This document shows positions 34,767 to 44,182 of a stretch of DNA of 64,000 nt, in pieces; the stretch's first letter is position 1; the number at the start of each line of letters is the position of its first letter. The DNA is from JAFGGG01 sp964634205. Its GTDB lineage: Bacteria; Spirochaetota; Spirochaetia; SZUA-6; RPPD01. The stretch spans positions 131,808 to 195,807 of the forward strand of contig CAZWKE010000001.1 in the NCBI GenBank assembly GCA_964634205.1, read 5' to 3'. Under the pieces are notes generated by a model. It was not told the origin of the DNA and did not search any database. It saw only the letters and a list, made by a program, of their open reading frames with translations. Made by a program: the position numbers and the translations under genes.

Positions 34767-36044
34767 TTATGACCGGTACATGGCATTCTCTTTGATGTAA
34801 CCATAGCTTAAATCCGCCCCGGTCACGGTCGCTGATGCGCTTCCCATCCCGAGGTCGATACGCAGTTCCACCGACCGGTTGTGCGACGGGTAGCCGCTAC
34901 TATTGTCAAAGGCGCACTGCGCCAGGTAATCCGCGAGCAGCTTTTCCTTGCCTGTATCCAGGCAAAAACAGCCCTCCGTAAAGATGCATTGGTTTCCCAA
35001 ACGGACCAAAAGCCGGCTGAAATCAAGGGGAATGTCATTGGTTCCCGCGTAATCACCGATGGCACTGATAATCCGGCCTACATTCGGATCGTTGCCGAAA
35101 ACAGCGGTTTTTACGAGGTTGGAATTACAGACGGTCTTTCCGATTGCCGCGGCGGTCTCCCTGTCCGGTGCATTCACCGTTTTAACCTGGATCACATGGC
35201 TGACCCCTTCACCATTGCGGACAATATCGGATGCAAGCTGCCGACATACGGAGGTGAGTGCCCCGGTAAACTCATCCACGGAGGTCAAAGGGACCATATT
35301 GGAACTGAAAATAAGCGCCATATCACTGGTGCTTTGGTCACCGTCCACTGAAATGGTGTTAAAACTCTCGGCACAGGCCTGTTGTAAGGCCTGCTGCAGC
35401 AGCGGACGATCGATACTGATATCGGTCAGCAAAAATACCAGCATGGTGGCCATATTCGGCTCAATCATTCCCGCCCCTTTGGCAATTCCCACAATTCTGC
35501 CTGCTCCGATACGTGCCTCACGTATTTTGGGATAGGCGTCGGTGGTCATAATTGCCCCGGCGGCCGGCAGCAGGGACGAGTTATCCAGTGAGGAAACCAG
35601 CTCGGGGAGTTTTCCGATAATTTCCGGTACCGGAAGCCTCCAGCCGATTATCCCGGTGGAAGCACAGAAATATTGTTCCGCGGCGAAACCGGTGAGACCG
35701 CCCAGTTCGGCAAGGATGTGCCCCGCGTTTTTTACTCCGTCTTCGGCACAAACATTGGAAATCTTATTGTTGATCAAAACCCCGCTGATATTCTTTTGTC
35801 CCAGGCGTTTTTTCCCGATGATGACCGGCGCACCGGGGAAACTGTTGCGGGTAAAGACCGCGGCAAAACTCGGACTGGGACGATCAAGGGTAAGCAATGC
35901 CAGGCTCATGCGGTACGGCTTTTTTACGGGAATTTCTTTCGGTAGAAAATCCAGTTCCGCGGTTGCAGCCTGGAATCCCCGCGGCAGGCCGGCCCTTAGT
36001 GTCAGTGCTTTGATATACTCGTCGCGTGAAGCATATATTTCCAT
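34767..36044 (-). CDS. argJ: glutamate N-acetyltransferase / amino-acid acetyltransferase
   Basis: Recycles the acetyl group from N-acetylornithine to glutamate in arginine synthesis; bifunctional forms also use acetyl-CoA. The autocleavage site is Ala199-Thr200 in EPNMATMLVF, where Thr becomes the nucleophile of the beta chain. STGIIGWRLP, the TTDA region, ISVDGDQSTSDMAL and the C-terminal DLSYGYIKENAMYRS are family hallmarks. The 425-residue length is slightly above the norm. No other arg gene is beside it; it is followed 13 bases later by aroB. The AT-rich 157 bases upstream, shared with the divergent GH9 gene, contain ATTCA half-sites but no convincing ArgR box. Confidence 0.95.
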   Translation of the reverse strand: MEIYASRDEYIKALTLRAGLPRGFQAATAELDFLPKEIPVKKPYRMSLALLTLDRPSPSFAAVFTRNSFPGAPVIIGKKRLGQKNISGVLINNKISNVCAEDGVKNAGHILAELGGLTGFAAEQYFCASTGIIGWRLPVPEIIGKLPELVSSLDNSSLLPAAGAIMTTDAYPKIREARIGAGRIVGIAKGAGMIEPNMATMLVFLLTDISIDRPLLQQALQQACAESFNTISVDGDQSTSDMALIFSSNMVPLTSVDEFTGALTSVCRQLASDIVRNGEGVSHVIQVKTVNAPDRETAAAIGKTVCNSNLVKTAVFGNDPNVGRIISAIGDYAGTNDIPLDFSRLLVRLGNQCIFTEGCFCLDTGKEKLLADYLAQCAFDNSSGYPSHNRSVELRIDLGMGSASATVTGADLSYGYIKENAMYRS

Positions 36045-36201
36045 GGGCGTTATATTAATAACAATTTTTGATTTATTCCAGTGTATTTATTTCATATTCA
36101 GTATATATTAATTCATAATAACAAAGCACGGATTCGGGAGTACCGAGTTCATACATAGTGCAATTCTCAATATATGTATTTATAATTGCCGGAGCGGACC
36201 A

Positions 36202-37914
36202 ATGAAAATACTCATCAACCATCTTGGATACGGAAAATACGGATATAAAAAAGCAATCGTACAAACTACGGAAGAATTTCAGGTAAAAGAATTCGTTATA
36301 AAAGACGCGGGTTCAGACCGGACGGTATTCTCAGGACAGGCAGGAAAAGCGGAACGTGTCTATGACTGGCGTAATTGGTTTTTTTCCCGGTTGGAGTTTA
36401 CCGAGTTTAGCGGTTACGGTGAGTTTTATATTTTAATCTCCGTCGGTAGAGTTGTGGTGCGGTCGGAGGAGTTCGAGATCCGGGACAACCCCTACCTTAC
36501 CAATACACTGACCGAGGTGCTTTCCTATTTTACTTCACAGCGCTGTGAAGGTATCTATGATCAGGCGGACCGACATATGTCTTTTTTTGGTGCCAGAGAG
36601 GAGCGGGTAGATGTTCATGGAGGGTGGTATGACGCCTCCGGGGACGTGAGCAAATACCTGAGTCATCTTTCCTATGCCAATTACATGAATCCCCAGCAGA
36701 TACCGCTGGTGGTATGGAGTTTGTTGTATTCGTTTAAGCTTGTTACACAACAAAAAACCGTAAATTGGAAGTACCTGCCCGAACGAATCATCTCTGAAGC
36801 GCTTTTCGGGGCGGATTTTTTGGTACGCATGCAGGATAAGGCGGGTTATTTCTATATGACCGTATTTGACGGCTGGACCATGGATATTAATAAACGTGAG
36901 ATCTGCTCTTATTCCACGATTAAAGGGATAAAGTCCGAGGCTTACGAGGCTTCTTTCCGCCAGGGGGGCGGGATGGCGATAGCTGCCTTGGCCGGAATGA
37001 GCGGCATGCGCAGATCCGGGGAGTTTGATTCGCAGACGTATCTGGAAGCGGCAAAAAAGGGTTTCCGACATCTGGAGGAAAACAATACCCGTTACCTGGA
37101 TGACGGCAAGGAGAATATCATCGATGATTACTGTGCCCTGATGGCGGCAAGTGAGCTTTTTCTTGCCTGCGGGGAAGAGGATTTTTTACGGGCCGCCGTG
37201 TTCCGGGCTGAAAACCTGATAAACAGGATTTCGCGTGACCAATCCTTTGACGGCTGGTGGTGTGCGGACGGGCAGGGTGAACGGCCTTTTTTTCACGCCT
37301 CCGACGCGGGCCTGCCGGTCATGGCTCTCCTGCGGTTTATGGATATAGAACACCCGATGGTGGACCGTACCGCCGTTCTTCGGGCAGTCAGGAAGTCTTT
37401 GGAGTTTGAGTTGTCCATTACGAACGAGGTGAGTAATCCTTTCGGGTACGCCAGGCAATATGTGAAGGCTGTGGATGAGTCACGCAAAAGCGCGTTTTTT
37501 TTTCCTCATCAAAACGAATCGGGGTACTGGTGGCAGGGGGAGAACGCCCGCCTGGCCTCTTTATGCACGGTAGGCTCGCTGGCAAGCCGTTATTTTAAAG
37601 CGGAAAAGGAGATTGTTTCCGCATTAAGGAAGTACGCACAGGATCAGCTTGACTGGATTTTGGGTTTGAATCCCTTTGATCGCTGTATGCTGCACGGCAA
37701 GGGCAGAAATAATCCCGAATATACCAAATTTAATCTAAAGAATAGACCCGGCGGAATCTGCAACGGCATCACCTCGGGATACGATGATGAACAGGATATT
37801 GAATTTCTCCCCTCCCGCTATAGAGGCAATCTGGGTCAGAACTGGAGATGGACGGAGCAGTGGCTTCCGCATGCGGCCTGGTATTTTTTGGCGGTATGCG
37901 CGGGAGCAGAATAA
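36202..37914 (+). CDS. GH9 glycoside hydrolase with N-terminal Ig-like domain, cytoplasmic
   Basis: A 570-residue GH9 enzyme. Residues 1-95 form the CelD-type Ig-like domain and 98-570 the (alpha/alpha)6 barrel. The catalytic base region is GGWYDASGDVSKYLSHLSY from residue 140 (GGWYDAGD in ordinary cellulases, one residue longer here), and the acid is Glu552 in TEQWLPHAAWYF. There is no signal peptide or carbohydrate-binding module, so it acts inside the cell on imported oligosaccharides, not on cellulose. The DASGD form and cytoplasmic setting recall GH9 exo-glucosaminidases of the Vibrio and Photobacterium chitin/chitosan clusters, so the substrate may be cello- or chitosan-oligosaccharides. 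Confidence 0.9.
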   Translation: MKILINHLGYGKYGYKKAIVQTTEEFQVKEFVIKDAGSDRTVFSGQAGKAERVYDWRNWFFSRLEFTEFSGYGEFYILISVGRVVVRSEEFEIRDNPYLTNTLTEVLSYFTSQRCEGIYDQADRHMSFFGAREERVDVHGGWYDASGDVSKYLSHLSYANYMNPQQIPLVVWSLLYSFKLVTQQKTVNWKYLPERIISEALFGADFLVRMQDKAGYFYMTVFDGWTMDINKREICSYSTIKGIKSEAYEASFRQGGGMAIAALAGMSGMRRSGEFDSQTYLEAAKKGFRHLEENNTRYLDDGKENIIDDYCALMAASELFLACGEEDFLRAAVFRAENLINRISRDQSFDGWWCADGQGERPFFHASDAGLPVMALLRFMDIEHPMVDRTAVLRAVRKSLEFELSITNEVSNPFGYARQYVKAVDESRKSAFFFPHQNESGYWWQGENARLASLCTVGSLASRYFKAEKEIVSALRKYAQDQLDWILGLNPFDRCMLHGKGRNNPEYTKFNLKNRPGGICNGITSGYDDEQDIEFLPSRYRGNLGQNWRWTEQWLPHAAWYFLAVCAGAE

Positions 37915-38016
37915 AAAATCCCGGATGGTTCGAAAAGGGGCGGGGGATGCCGGGAGCGGGAGTTACTATTTTGCAATAAGGATTCTTTACGTCTGCTTTT
38001 TTATCTTATTTGTATT

Positions 38017-38601
38017 TTATCCGGTTTGCCCGAACGATTCGGTTTCAGGTTTTATTAATGCTTTCAGCGAGTGCTCCTTGCTGAAAAAATACAAAATAAC
38101 GATAAACAGAATGATGCCGATGACGCTGTAGACATCTGCCAGGTTAAAGATCGGCCAGCTGAAATCTCCGTAATACCAGAGGATGTAATCCACCACTCCA
38201 CCGTGTATCAGGCGGTCCAAAAAGTTTCCCATACCGCCGCAGGTAATCAGGAAAAGCGGGAGTATATGCTTCCATCGCTTTACCAGCAGGGCAAATGCCA
38301 GGACCGCACCCGTGGCCAGGGCCTGGATGCATAACAGCATGATGTATTTTTGCTGTGGGGCCAGCAGGTTGTCCAGGAAACGGAGCAGGGAAAACCCCAG
38401 GTTGTGGTTTATGGTATAGCGAAAAGACCAGAAACCGGGGATAACCACTACATCGCGGCTCCCGCGGAGAGTCTGGAATACGAGTTGTTTCACAATAAGG
38501 TCCGCTCCCGTAAAAAGCAGCAGGACCGTGAACAGGATGATTATCTTTGCCGCGAGGGACGGTGGTTTGAATCTAAATAGCGAAGCAATTTTATTATTCA
38601 T
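38017..38601 (-). CDS. lspA: lipoprotein signal peptidase
   Basis: Cuts the signal peptide of prolipoproteins after lipidation. A 194-residue protein with four membrane helices and the catalytic aspartates Asp129 (GGMGNFLDRLIHGGVVDYI) and Asp156 (IFNLADVYSVIG), plus the NHNLGFSL loop. It serves the several lipoproteins encoded in this window. It lies 78 bases downstream of the fusion phosphorylase gene on the same strand and may be at the end of that transcript. Confidence 0.95.
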   Translation of the reverse strand: MNNKIASLFRFKPPSLAAKIIILFTVLLLFTGADLIVKQLVFQTLRGSRDVVVIPGFWSFRYTINHNLGFSLLRFLDNLLAPQQKYIMLLCIQALATGAVLAFALLVKRWKHILPLFLITCGGMGNFLDRLIHGGVVDYILWYYGDFSWPIFNLADVYSVIGIILFIVILYFFSKEHSLKALIKPETESFGQTG

Positions 38602-38679
38602 GGTTTTGGGAGTGTACCTGAAAAATCGGGAAGATGCAAGGTAACAGAATCCTCTTCACGGAGGTTATCGGCAGTAAGA

Positions 38680-41600
38680 TCAGGCCCAGAATACCAGGTT
38701 TAAGTCTACCACATCGTCCATATCCGGATGATCGGGCAGAACCCGGATGCCGTAATTGAATTTTCCTGATTTATGCGCGGTATACCGGCATTTGTATTTT
38801 AACAGGTTACCCTCTTCCGCCAGAAGCTGCATGGGAACATACTGGATTTCCTCGAACTGCATTTCTTCCCGACCGGAAAAAGTGTTGGCTTCTTCCTGCC
38901 TGCAGGGGGACAGCAGGACCTCAGCCTTGATTTCCCCCTTGGATATCTTGCCTTTGTTCACTTCAACATGGATGGTGATCTCGTCTCCCACATTCAGAAT
39001 ATCCCCGTCCACTCCTTCGATGGAAATATTGTGGATATGGACGCTGGGGAAGCGTGTGCTGATGGATTTTTTCCATTCCGCGATCTCCCGTGCCCGGGAA
39101 AAGTTGTTTTCACTGATAAACAGGTAGTGTTTGGCAGTGGGGATGTACATGGACTCGGTATATTCCTTCAGCATCCGGTTGGTGTTGAATTCGGAAATGA
39201 TGGAGGTAATTGAAGATTTTATGGTCTTTACCCATTTTTCCGGCACACCCCGTGCGTTGCGTGCGTAGTACATGGGAATAATCTCATTCTCCAAGATATC
39301 ATACAAGGCGTCACAATCAGCCAGGTCCTGTGTTTCCGGATTTTTATACTCGGTTCTCCCGCCGATGGCCCAGCCGTTGGTGGCGTTATACGCCTCATCC
39401 CACCAGCCGTCCAGTATGCTTGCGTTCAATACTCCGTTTATACCCGCTTTCTGGCCGCTGGTTCCGCTGGCCTCCAGGGGCCTCCGGGGATTGTTCAGCC
39501 ATACATCCACACCCGAGACCATTCTCCGGGCAAGCTGCATGTTATACCCCTCAATAAAGATTATCTTGCCCAGGAACTCCTCTTTTTTGGAAAGCCGGAC
39601 GATCTCCTTGATAAGTTCAAATGCCGCCTTATCATTGGGGTGGGCCTTGCCCGCGAAAATGAACTGCACCGGCAGTTTTGGATTAAGGATGATTTTTTTG
39701 AATCGTTCCATGTTTTTGAACAACAGGGTGGCGCGTTTATAAGTGGCAAATCGCCGGGCAAACCCGATGGTAAGAGGGCTGGGAGAAAGATTGGCCAGAA
39801 ACCGGTCCACCAGGGCCGGGTCTTCACCTTCCCGTATCCAGTTGAGAGAGACCTTTTCCTTTATATGATTGAAAAGCTTGTTTTTTAGCTCGATATGCGT
39901 TTGCCATAATACTTCTGCGGGTATTTTTTCGATCTTCTTCCACTCGTCTTTTTTCAGGAGGTCCTCATTAAAATTCAGGGAACAATATTTGGCAACCAGC
40001 TTTTTCATCTCCGTGGTAATCCAGGTGGCTGCATGGACCCCATTGGTGATATGGGAAATAGGCAGCTCCTCACTTAAAAACCCGGACCAGATGGAAGCCC
40101 ACATTTTTCTGGAGATCACACCGTGCAGCCGGCTGACACCGTTGCGTTTATAGGTGTTTTTTAATGCCAGCGCGGTCATCTCATACGGACCGGTATCGGT
40201 CAGAGCCTTATGGCCGAGTTCATAAATTTCCTGCCAGTTTAGGCCGCGGCTTTCCACATAATTTTTCAGGTAGTTTTCCACCAGGTGCATATCAAAAACC
40301 TCGTTACCGGCCGCCACGGGAGTGTGGGTGGTAAATACCGTACTTGCCTTTATTACCTCCTTGGCGGTTTCCAGGTTTAGGTTATAATTTTGCATCAGGT
40401 TTATCAGGCGTTCGATGATCAGGAAGGCCGAGTGCCCTTCGTTGAGATGGTAGACGAGCGGTTTGATATTCAACTGTTCCAGTAAGCGTATGCCGCCGAT
40501 GCCCAGGAGGATTTCCTGTTCGATGCGAACCTGTTTTCCCCCTCCGTACAGTTTGGCCGTAATGGTCCTGTCCGCCGCACTGTTTTCCTGAACATCCGTG
40601 TCAAAGAAATAAATCGAAGCCCGGCCTACCTTGGCCTCCCAGACTCTGGCATGGACCTTGCGTCCCGGAAACTCCACCGAAATGATGACCCGTTCCCCGG
40701 CGATGTGCAGCTCCTGTAAGGGCATACGTGAAAAATCATTGAAATAATACTCTACCTTCTGGTCGCCGTCTTTTGAGATCCCCTGTTTAAAGTACCCGTT
40801 TTTATATAACAGGCCGACCCCGATGAAGTTCAGGTTGAGGTCCGAGGCGGATTTCAGGTGATCCCCGGATAAAATACCCAGACCGCCGGAATAGATGGGC
40901 AGGCATTCATGCAGCCCGTATTCCATGGAAAAGTAGGCTATCGGGTGTCCTTTGGAGAAAATATCGGCTCCCGCTAATAATGGCTTTTCCTGGGCGGTGT
41001 ATCGCTGGAACCTTGCCGTAATATTCCGGTATTGCACCAGATACTGCTCGTTTTTGGAAAGATCGTCCAGATGCTGCGGATTAATAGTCTCAAGCAGGGC
41101 AACCGGATTGTTTCCCACCTTGTCAAACAGCAGCGGATCAATGAGACTGAAGACCTCCTGGGATTCCTGGTTCCAGCTCCACCACAGGTTGTATGCCAGG
41201 TCTCTGAGCCCCGACAGCGGCTCGGGAATGGAGGCCTTGACCGAAAACTGTCTGAAGCGGGGGCGCTGGCTGTCCGCCCCGCGGTATTCCAATCCTTCGA
41301 ACTGCAGGACCTTTTCCTTGCGCTGTCCCTGCAGGCGGTTTCTGCACTGTTTACTCGCGATTTCATATGCGGCCAGGTAGTTGTTATAGAAAATTCGCCA
41401 GTCGGCCTGGAGTGCCGTCTGCCTGACCTCGGTTTTCAGGACCTTGCTTTTGTCCAACCGGTTGTTGACAAAATTGGCAATATGTCCCTTCAGCTCCATT
41501 ACCGCGTCATGATACTCGCGGTTAAAGCGGCGGATTATTTTTATACCGTCTGATTCCTTTCCCGCTGAAATGACCCACCTGCCGAAACCGGCGATATCCG

Positions 41601-42948
41601 AACTTACGGTGGGAATTGAATAGGTGATGCTTTCCAGGGGGGTATACCCCCACGGCTCATAGTATGAGGGATAGAGGGTAAGGTCGCATCCGGAAAGTGC
41701 GTCATAGTATTCCATATTGAAGATACCGTCATGCCCGTTTAGGTAGACGGGAACAAAAATAATATTGATCCGGTCCTGGGGATTATTCTGGAAATTGTGG
41801 CGTTTACAGGTGTTCACAATCGGATCATCGTTGGGGTTCCACAGCGGATGGGTGGATATTTGCGAGTATACGGTATACTGCCCGTGCTGTTGCGTGGTGG
41901 AGTACCTTTCCCGTGACATATCCACCGCCCCTGTGAGGACAAAGAGGTATACCAGGATCTGCCGGTTGGGGGCCATGTCTCCTGATTTGGAAAGCTGGCC
42001 GAAAGCGTCAAGCAGGAGATTTATCCCCTTGTTATGGAACTCATATCTGCCTGAAGTGGAAATAATAATGGTCTCGTCGCTTGGAAACTCTTTTTTCAGG
42101 AATTTCTGCGCAAACCCCAAAAGCCTGGACCGGTTATTTTTAAAATAATCCTGTTTTTCCGTATAAGACGGAATCTTCGTTACATTAAATCCGTTGGGCA
42201 GCACAATATCCGGTTCGATCCCCAGCAGGTGCTTGGCTTCAATCGCGGTGATCTCGCTGACGGTGGTAAAGCAGTCGGCCTCCCGGGCCGTGGCCTTTTC
42301 AATTGAGTGTTTGGCCAGAACGTGAAAGTGAGAGGCCTCATTTTGCGGATTGATATCGGAAAGCACCTTGTAAATTTCCACCCCGCTCCCGGACATTGAC
42401 CTGCCCAGGACCGTGGCATGGGTGGTGAATATGGTGGCAATATAGGGAGCACGCTTTTTTATCCGCAGAAGCCCAGCTCCGCACATCCATTCATGGAACT
42501 GGGCATAGATTGCATGCTCCTGGTACAGGTTGCTGACGGCCTCGATAACCTTGGCCGCCATGGTGGAAAAAATAACGGGTTCAATATAATCCCAACCCCC
42601 GGTCATGGAGTCCACACTGTAGTCTTCCCATAATTGATAGAGAAGCTTGTTCTGGTCCATGGTATTTTTATATCCGATCAGTACCACAAGGGGTTTTTCT
42701 TCAGTATTCCAGCGGCCTACCTTGGCCCTAAACCCGGTTTTTAAGAGTTCTTCACGAATTTTTTTTACCTGTTTATCGTCGGTTTCAATAATTTCAGGAT
42801 TGTTCTCTAAGAGGGGGCCGATAAGCATGTAGTTGTCCTGGAACTCATTCTTTACCTCGCTGATCTTGCTTTTAATGACCGTATAAATCCCGCCTACCTT
42901 ATTACAGACCTCCCAGGATACTTCGAACAGTATTTTTGCCTTAGCCAT
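38680..42948 (-). CDS. fused GT3 glycogen synthase - GT35 alpha-glucan phosphorylase
   Basis: A 1422-residue single protein with opposing activities. Residues 1 to about 545 are a eukaryote-type GT3 glycogen synthase (ILFEVSWEVCNKVGGIYTVIKSK, FTTHATVLGR, SGRYEFHNKGINLLLDAF, and the Glu pair in EPWGYTPLESITYSIP). A linker follows. From about 575 (PEPLSGLRDLAYNLWWSWN) to the end is an alpha-glucan phosphorylase of the short TIGR02094 type, with the pyridoxal-phosphate lysine Lys1167 in GTSGQKAGINGV and histidine loop LVYHLNEGHSAFL. One half builds alpha-1,4-glucan from nucleotide glucose; the other releases glucose 1-phosphate. It overlaps the GH57 gene by 8 bases. I recall similar fusions in Bacteroidota; the regulation is unknown. 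Confidence 0.92.
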   Translation of the reverse strand: MAKAKILFEVSWEVCNKVGGIYTVIKSKISEVKNEFQDNYMLIGPLLENNPEIIETDDKQVKKIREELLKTGFRAKVGRWNTEEKPLVVLIGYKNTMDQNKLLYQLWEDYSVDSMTGGWDYIEPVIFSTMAAKVIEAVSNLYQEHAIYAQFHEWMCGAGLLRIKKRAPYIATIFTTHATVLGRSMSGSGVEIYKVLSDINPQNEASHFHVLAKHSIEKATAREADCFTTVSEITAIEAKHLLGIEPDIVLPNGFNVTKIPSYTEKQDYFKNNRSRLLGFAQKFLKKEFPSDETIIISTSGRYEFHNKGINLLLDAFGQLSKSGDMAPNRQILVYLFVLTGAVDMSRERYSTTQQHGQYTVYSQISTHPLWNPNDDPIVNTCKRHNFQNNPQDRINIIFVPVYLNGHDGIFNMEYYDALSGCDLTLYPSYYEPWGYTPLESITYSIPTVSSDIAGFGRWVISAGKESDGIKIIRRFNREYHDAVMELKGHIANFVNNRLDKSKVLKTEVRQTALQADWRIFYNNYLAAYEIASKQCRNRLQGQRKEKVLQFEGLEYRGADSQRPRFRQFSVKASIPEPLSGLRDLAYNLWWSWNQESQEVFSLIDPLLFDKVGNNPVALLETINPQHLDDLSKNEQYLVQYRNITARFQRYTAQEKPLLAGADIFSKGHPIAYFSMEYGLHECLPIYSGGLGILSGDHLKSASDLNLNFIGVGLLYKNGYFKQGISKDGDQKVEYYFNDFSRMPLQELHIAGERVIISVEFPGRKVHARVWEAKVGRASIYFFDTDVQENSAADRTITAKLYGGGKQVRIEQEILLGIGGIRLLEQLNIKPLVYHLNEGHSAFLIIERLINLMQNYNLNLETAKEVIKASTVFTTHTPVAAGNEVFDMHLVENYLKNYVESRGLNWQEIYELGHKALTDTGPYEMTALALKNTYKRNGVSRLHGVISRKMWASIWSGFLSEELPISHITNGVHAATWITTEMKKLVAKYCSLNFNEDLLKKDEWKKIEKIPAEVLWQTHIELKNKLFNHIKEKVSLNWIREGEDPALVDRFLANLSPSPLTIGFARRFATYKRATLLFKNMERFKKIILNPKLPVQFIFAGKAHPNDKAAFELIKEIVRLSKKEEFLGKIIFIEGYNMQLARRMVSGVDVWLNNPRRPLEASGTSGQKAGINGVLNASILDGWWDEAYNATNGWAIGGRTEYKNPETQDLADCDALYDILENEIIPMYYARNARGVPEKWVKTIKSSITSIISEFNTNRMLKEYTESMYIPTAKHYLFISENNFSRAREIAEWKKSISTRFPSVHIHNISIEGVDGDILNVGDEITIHVEVNKGKISKGEIKAEVLLSPCRQEEANTFSGREEMQFEEIQYVPMQLLAEEGNLLKYKCRYTAHKSGKFNYGIRVLPDHPDMDDVVDLNLVFWA

Positions 42949-44167
42949 GCACTATTCCTTTTTTTGTTTTTTTATGCGTTTTCTGCTGGAGAATGGTCTC
43001 CTTCAGGTCGTTCAATACATTCATATAGATTATATAGGCATCGTACGGTGTATCATATGGATTAAAGTATTTATGCACGTCACCGTCGGCAAACCACTTG
43101 GTACACATATAATAAAAATGGTCCGAGGTAAGCAGCTTATGCCAGACATCAATCAGGTCCTGGTTGTGGGTGGCCAGTACCTGTTTTTCCAGGGCGTATG
43201 CCGCCTCTATACTGGAGTTCTGCAGCGGATTTCCCAACCATGCCGTGAGATCACGTTCGATATCCGCCCAGGAAACAAAATAAGGGACATCGATCTGGGC
43301 AATGGGAGTGTAATACTCCTGGGCTTCACGCGGGTTGATAAACTGAAAATCGGGATGTTTGAATACCTCTTCGGGAAGCTGACGGAAAAAATTAAAAATA
43401 CCGGTGTCTTCCCATTGGTGTTCCCCGAAGGTCTCATAATCCATGAACAGATTAATTACCTCGCCGTTGCCGGCTATGCTGTGCAGCCAGCCCGCGTACT
43501 TTTCCGCGGTGAGGGGGAACTCCTCCCAGCCGCGGTTGGAAAAGCGAAACGCAATATCATCGGAAAGCTTATAATTTTTCAGCAGCACGTTCAGCTTATA
43601 GCTTCCCGCCGGTTTATAGAGGAAATTGGGGCTGCGCCAGCCCAGCACATGATCGGCCCCTTCGGCCAGAATGGTGGTGTAGCCCATTTCTTCGATAAAA
43701 TGGGCCAGCTCATTATTATAAATAAGCTCCGTGTTTCTGAAAGTCTTCGGGGTTTGTCCGAACAGGTCTTTGATAAGCTGTTTGTGTTTTAAAACCTGGC
43801 GTTTGAAATTGGTTTTTGAAAACAGGAAGGCAAGGGAATGATAGTATGTTTCATTAATAAACTCGACACAACCCGTTGCCGCGAGTTTTTGAAATAGTTC
43901 GATAACATAGGGATTATACCGTTGGAACTGCTCTACGGCGATGCCGCTTATGGAAAAGGCCACCTTGAACCTGCCCTGATATCTGTCTATGAGCTCAAGC
44001 AGCAGGTGGTTCATGGGAATATAGCATTTTTCACTCACCTTGTTTAAAATGTTTCTGTTGTTCTCTTCGTCCTCATAGAAGTGATTCACCCCGATATCAA
44101 AAAAGGAGTAGTCTTTTCTCAAGCGATATGGCTGGTGCACCTGAAAGTAAAAACAGACAGAGATCAT
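42941..44167 (-). CDS. GH57 alpha-glucan-acting enzyme
   Basis: A 408-residue GH57 protein. CFYFQVHQPYRLRKD is family region 1, FSISGIAVEQ follows, FRNTELIYNNELA holds the nucleophile Glu, and INLFMDYETFGEHQ the acid/base Asp. It fits the compact alpha-amylase/4-alpha-glucanotransferase-like group that lies beside GT4 and GT3 genes in Bacteroidota. Since no glgB-type branching enzyme is in view, a branching role is also possible; GH57 includes branching enzymes, but those are usually longer. Part of the glycogen run, 15 bases after the GT4 gene. Confidence 0.88.
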   Translation of the reverse strand: MISVCFYFQVHQPYRLRKDYSFFDIGVNHFYEDEENNRNILNKVSEKCYIPMNHLLLELIDRYQGRFKVAFSISGIAVEQFQRYNPYVIELFQKLAATGCVEFINETYYHSLAFLFSKTNFKRQVLKHKQLIKDLFGQTPKTFRNTELIYNNELAHFIEEMGYTTILAEGADHVLGWRSPNFLYKPAGSYKLNVLLKNYKLSDDIAFRFSNRGWEEFPLTAEKYAGWLHSIAGNGEVINLFMDYETFGEHQWEDTGIFNFFRQLPEEVFKHPDFQFINPREAQEYYTPIAQIDVPYFVSWADIERDLTAWLGNPLQNSSIEAAYALEKQVLATHNQDLIDVWHKLLTSDHFYYMCTKWFADGDVHKYFNPYDTPYDAYIIYMNVLNDLKETILQQKTHKKTKKGIVHG

Positions 44168-44182
44168 ATGGGTCGCCCTTTC

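Noticed and set aside
34754..34804. Upstream start of aroB inside argJ
   Set aside because: GTG 34753 has a correctly spaced AAGGAG and yields a normal N-terminus; the extension is not family-like.
36085..36125. ArgR box in the argJ/GH9 intergenic region
   Set aside because: ATTCA half-sites occur but orientation and spacing do not fit the TGAAT-N8-ATTCA type, and AT-rich DNA gives such matches by chance.
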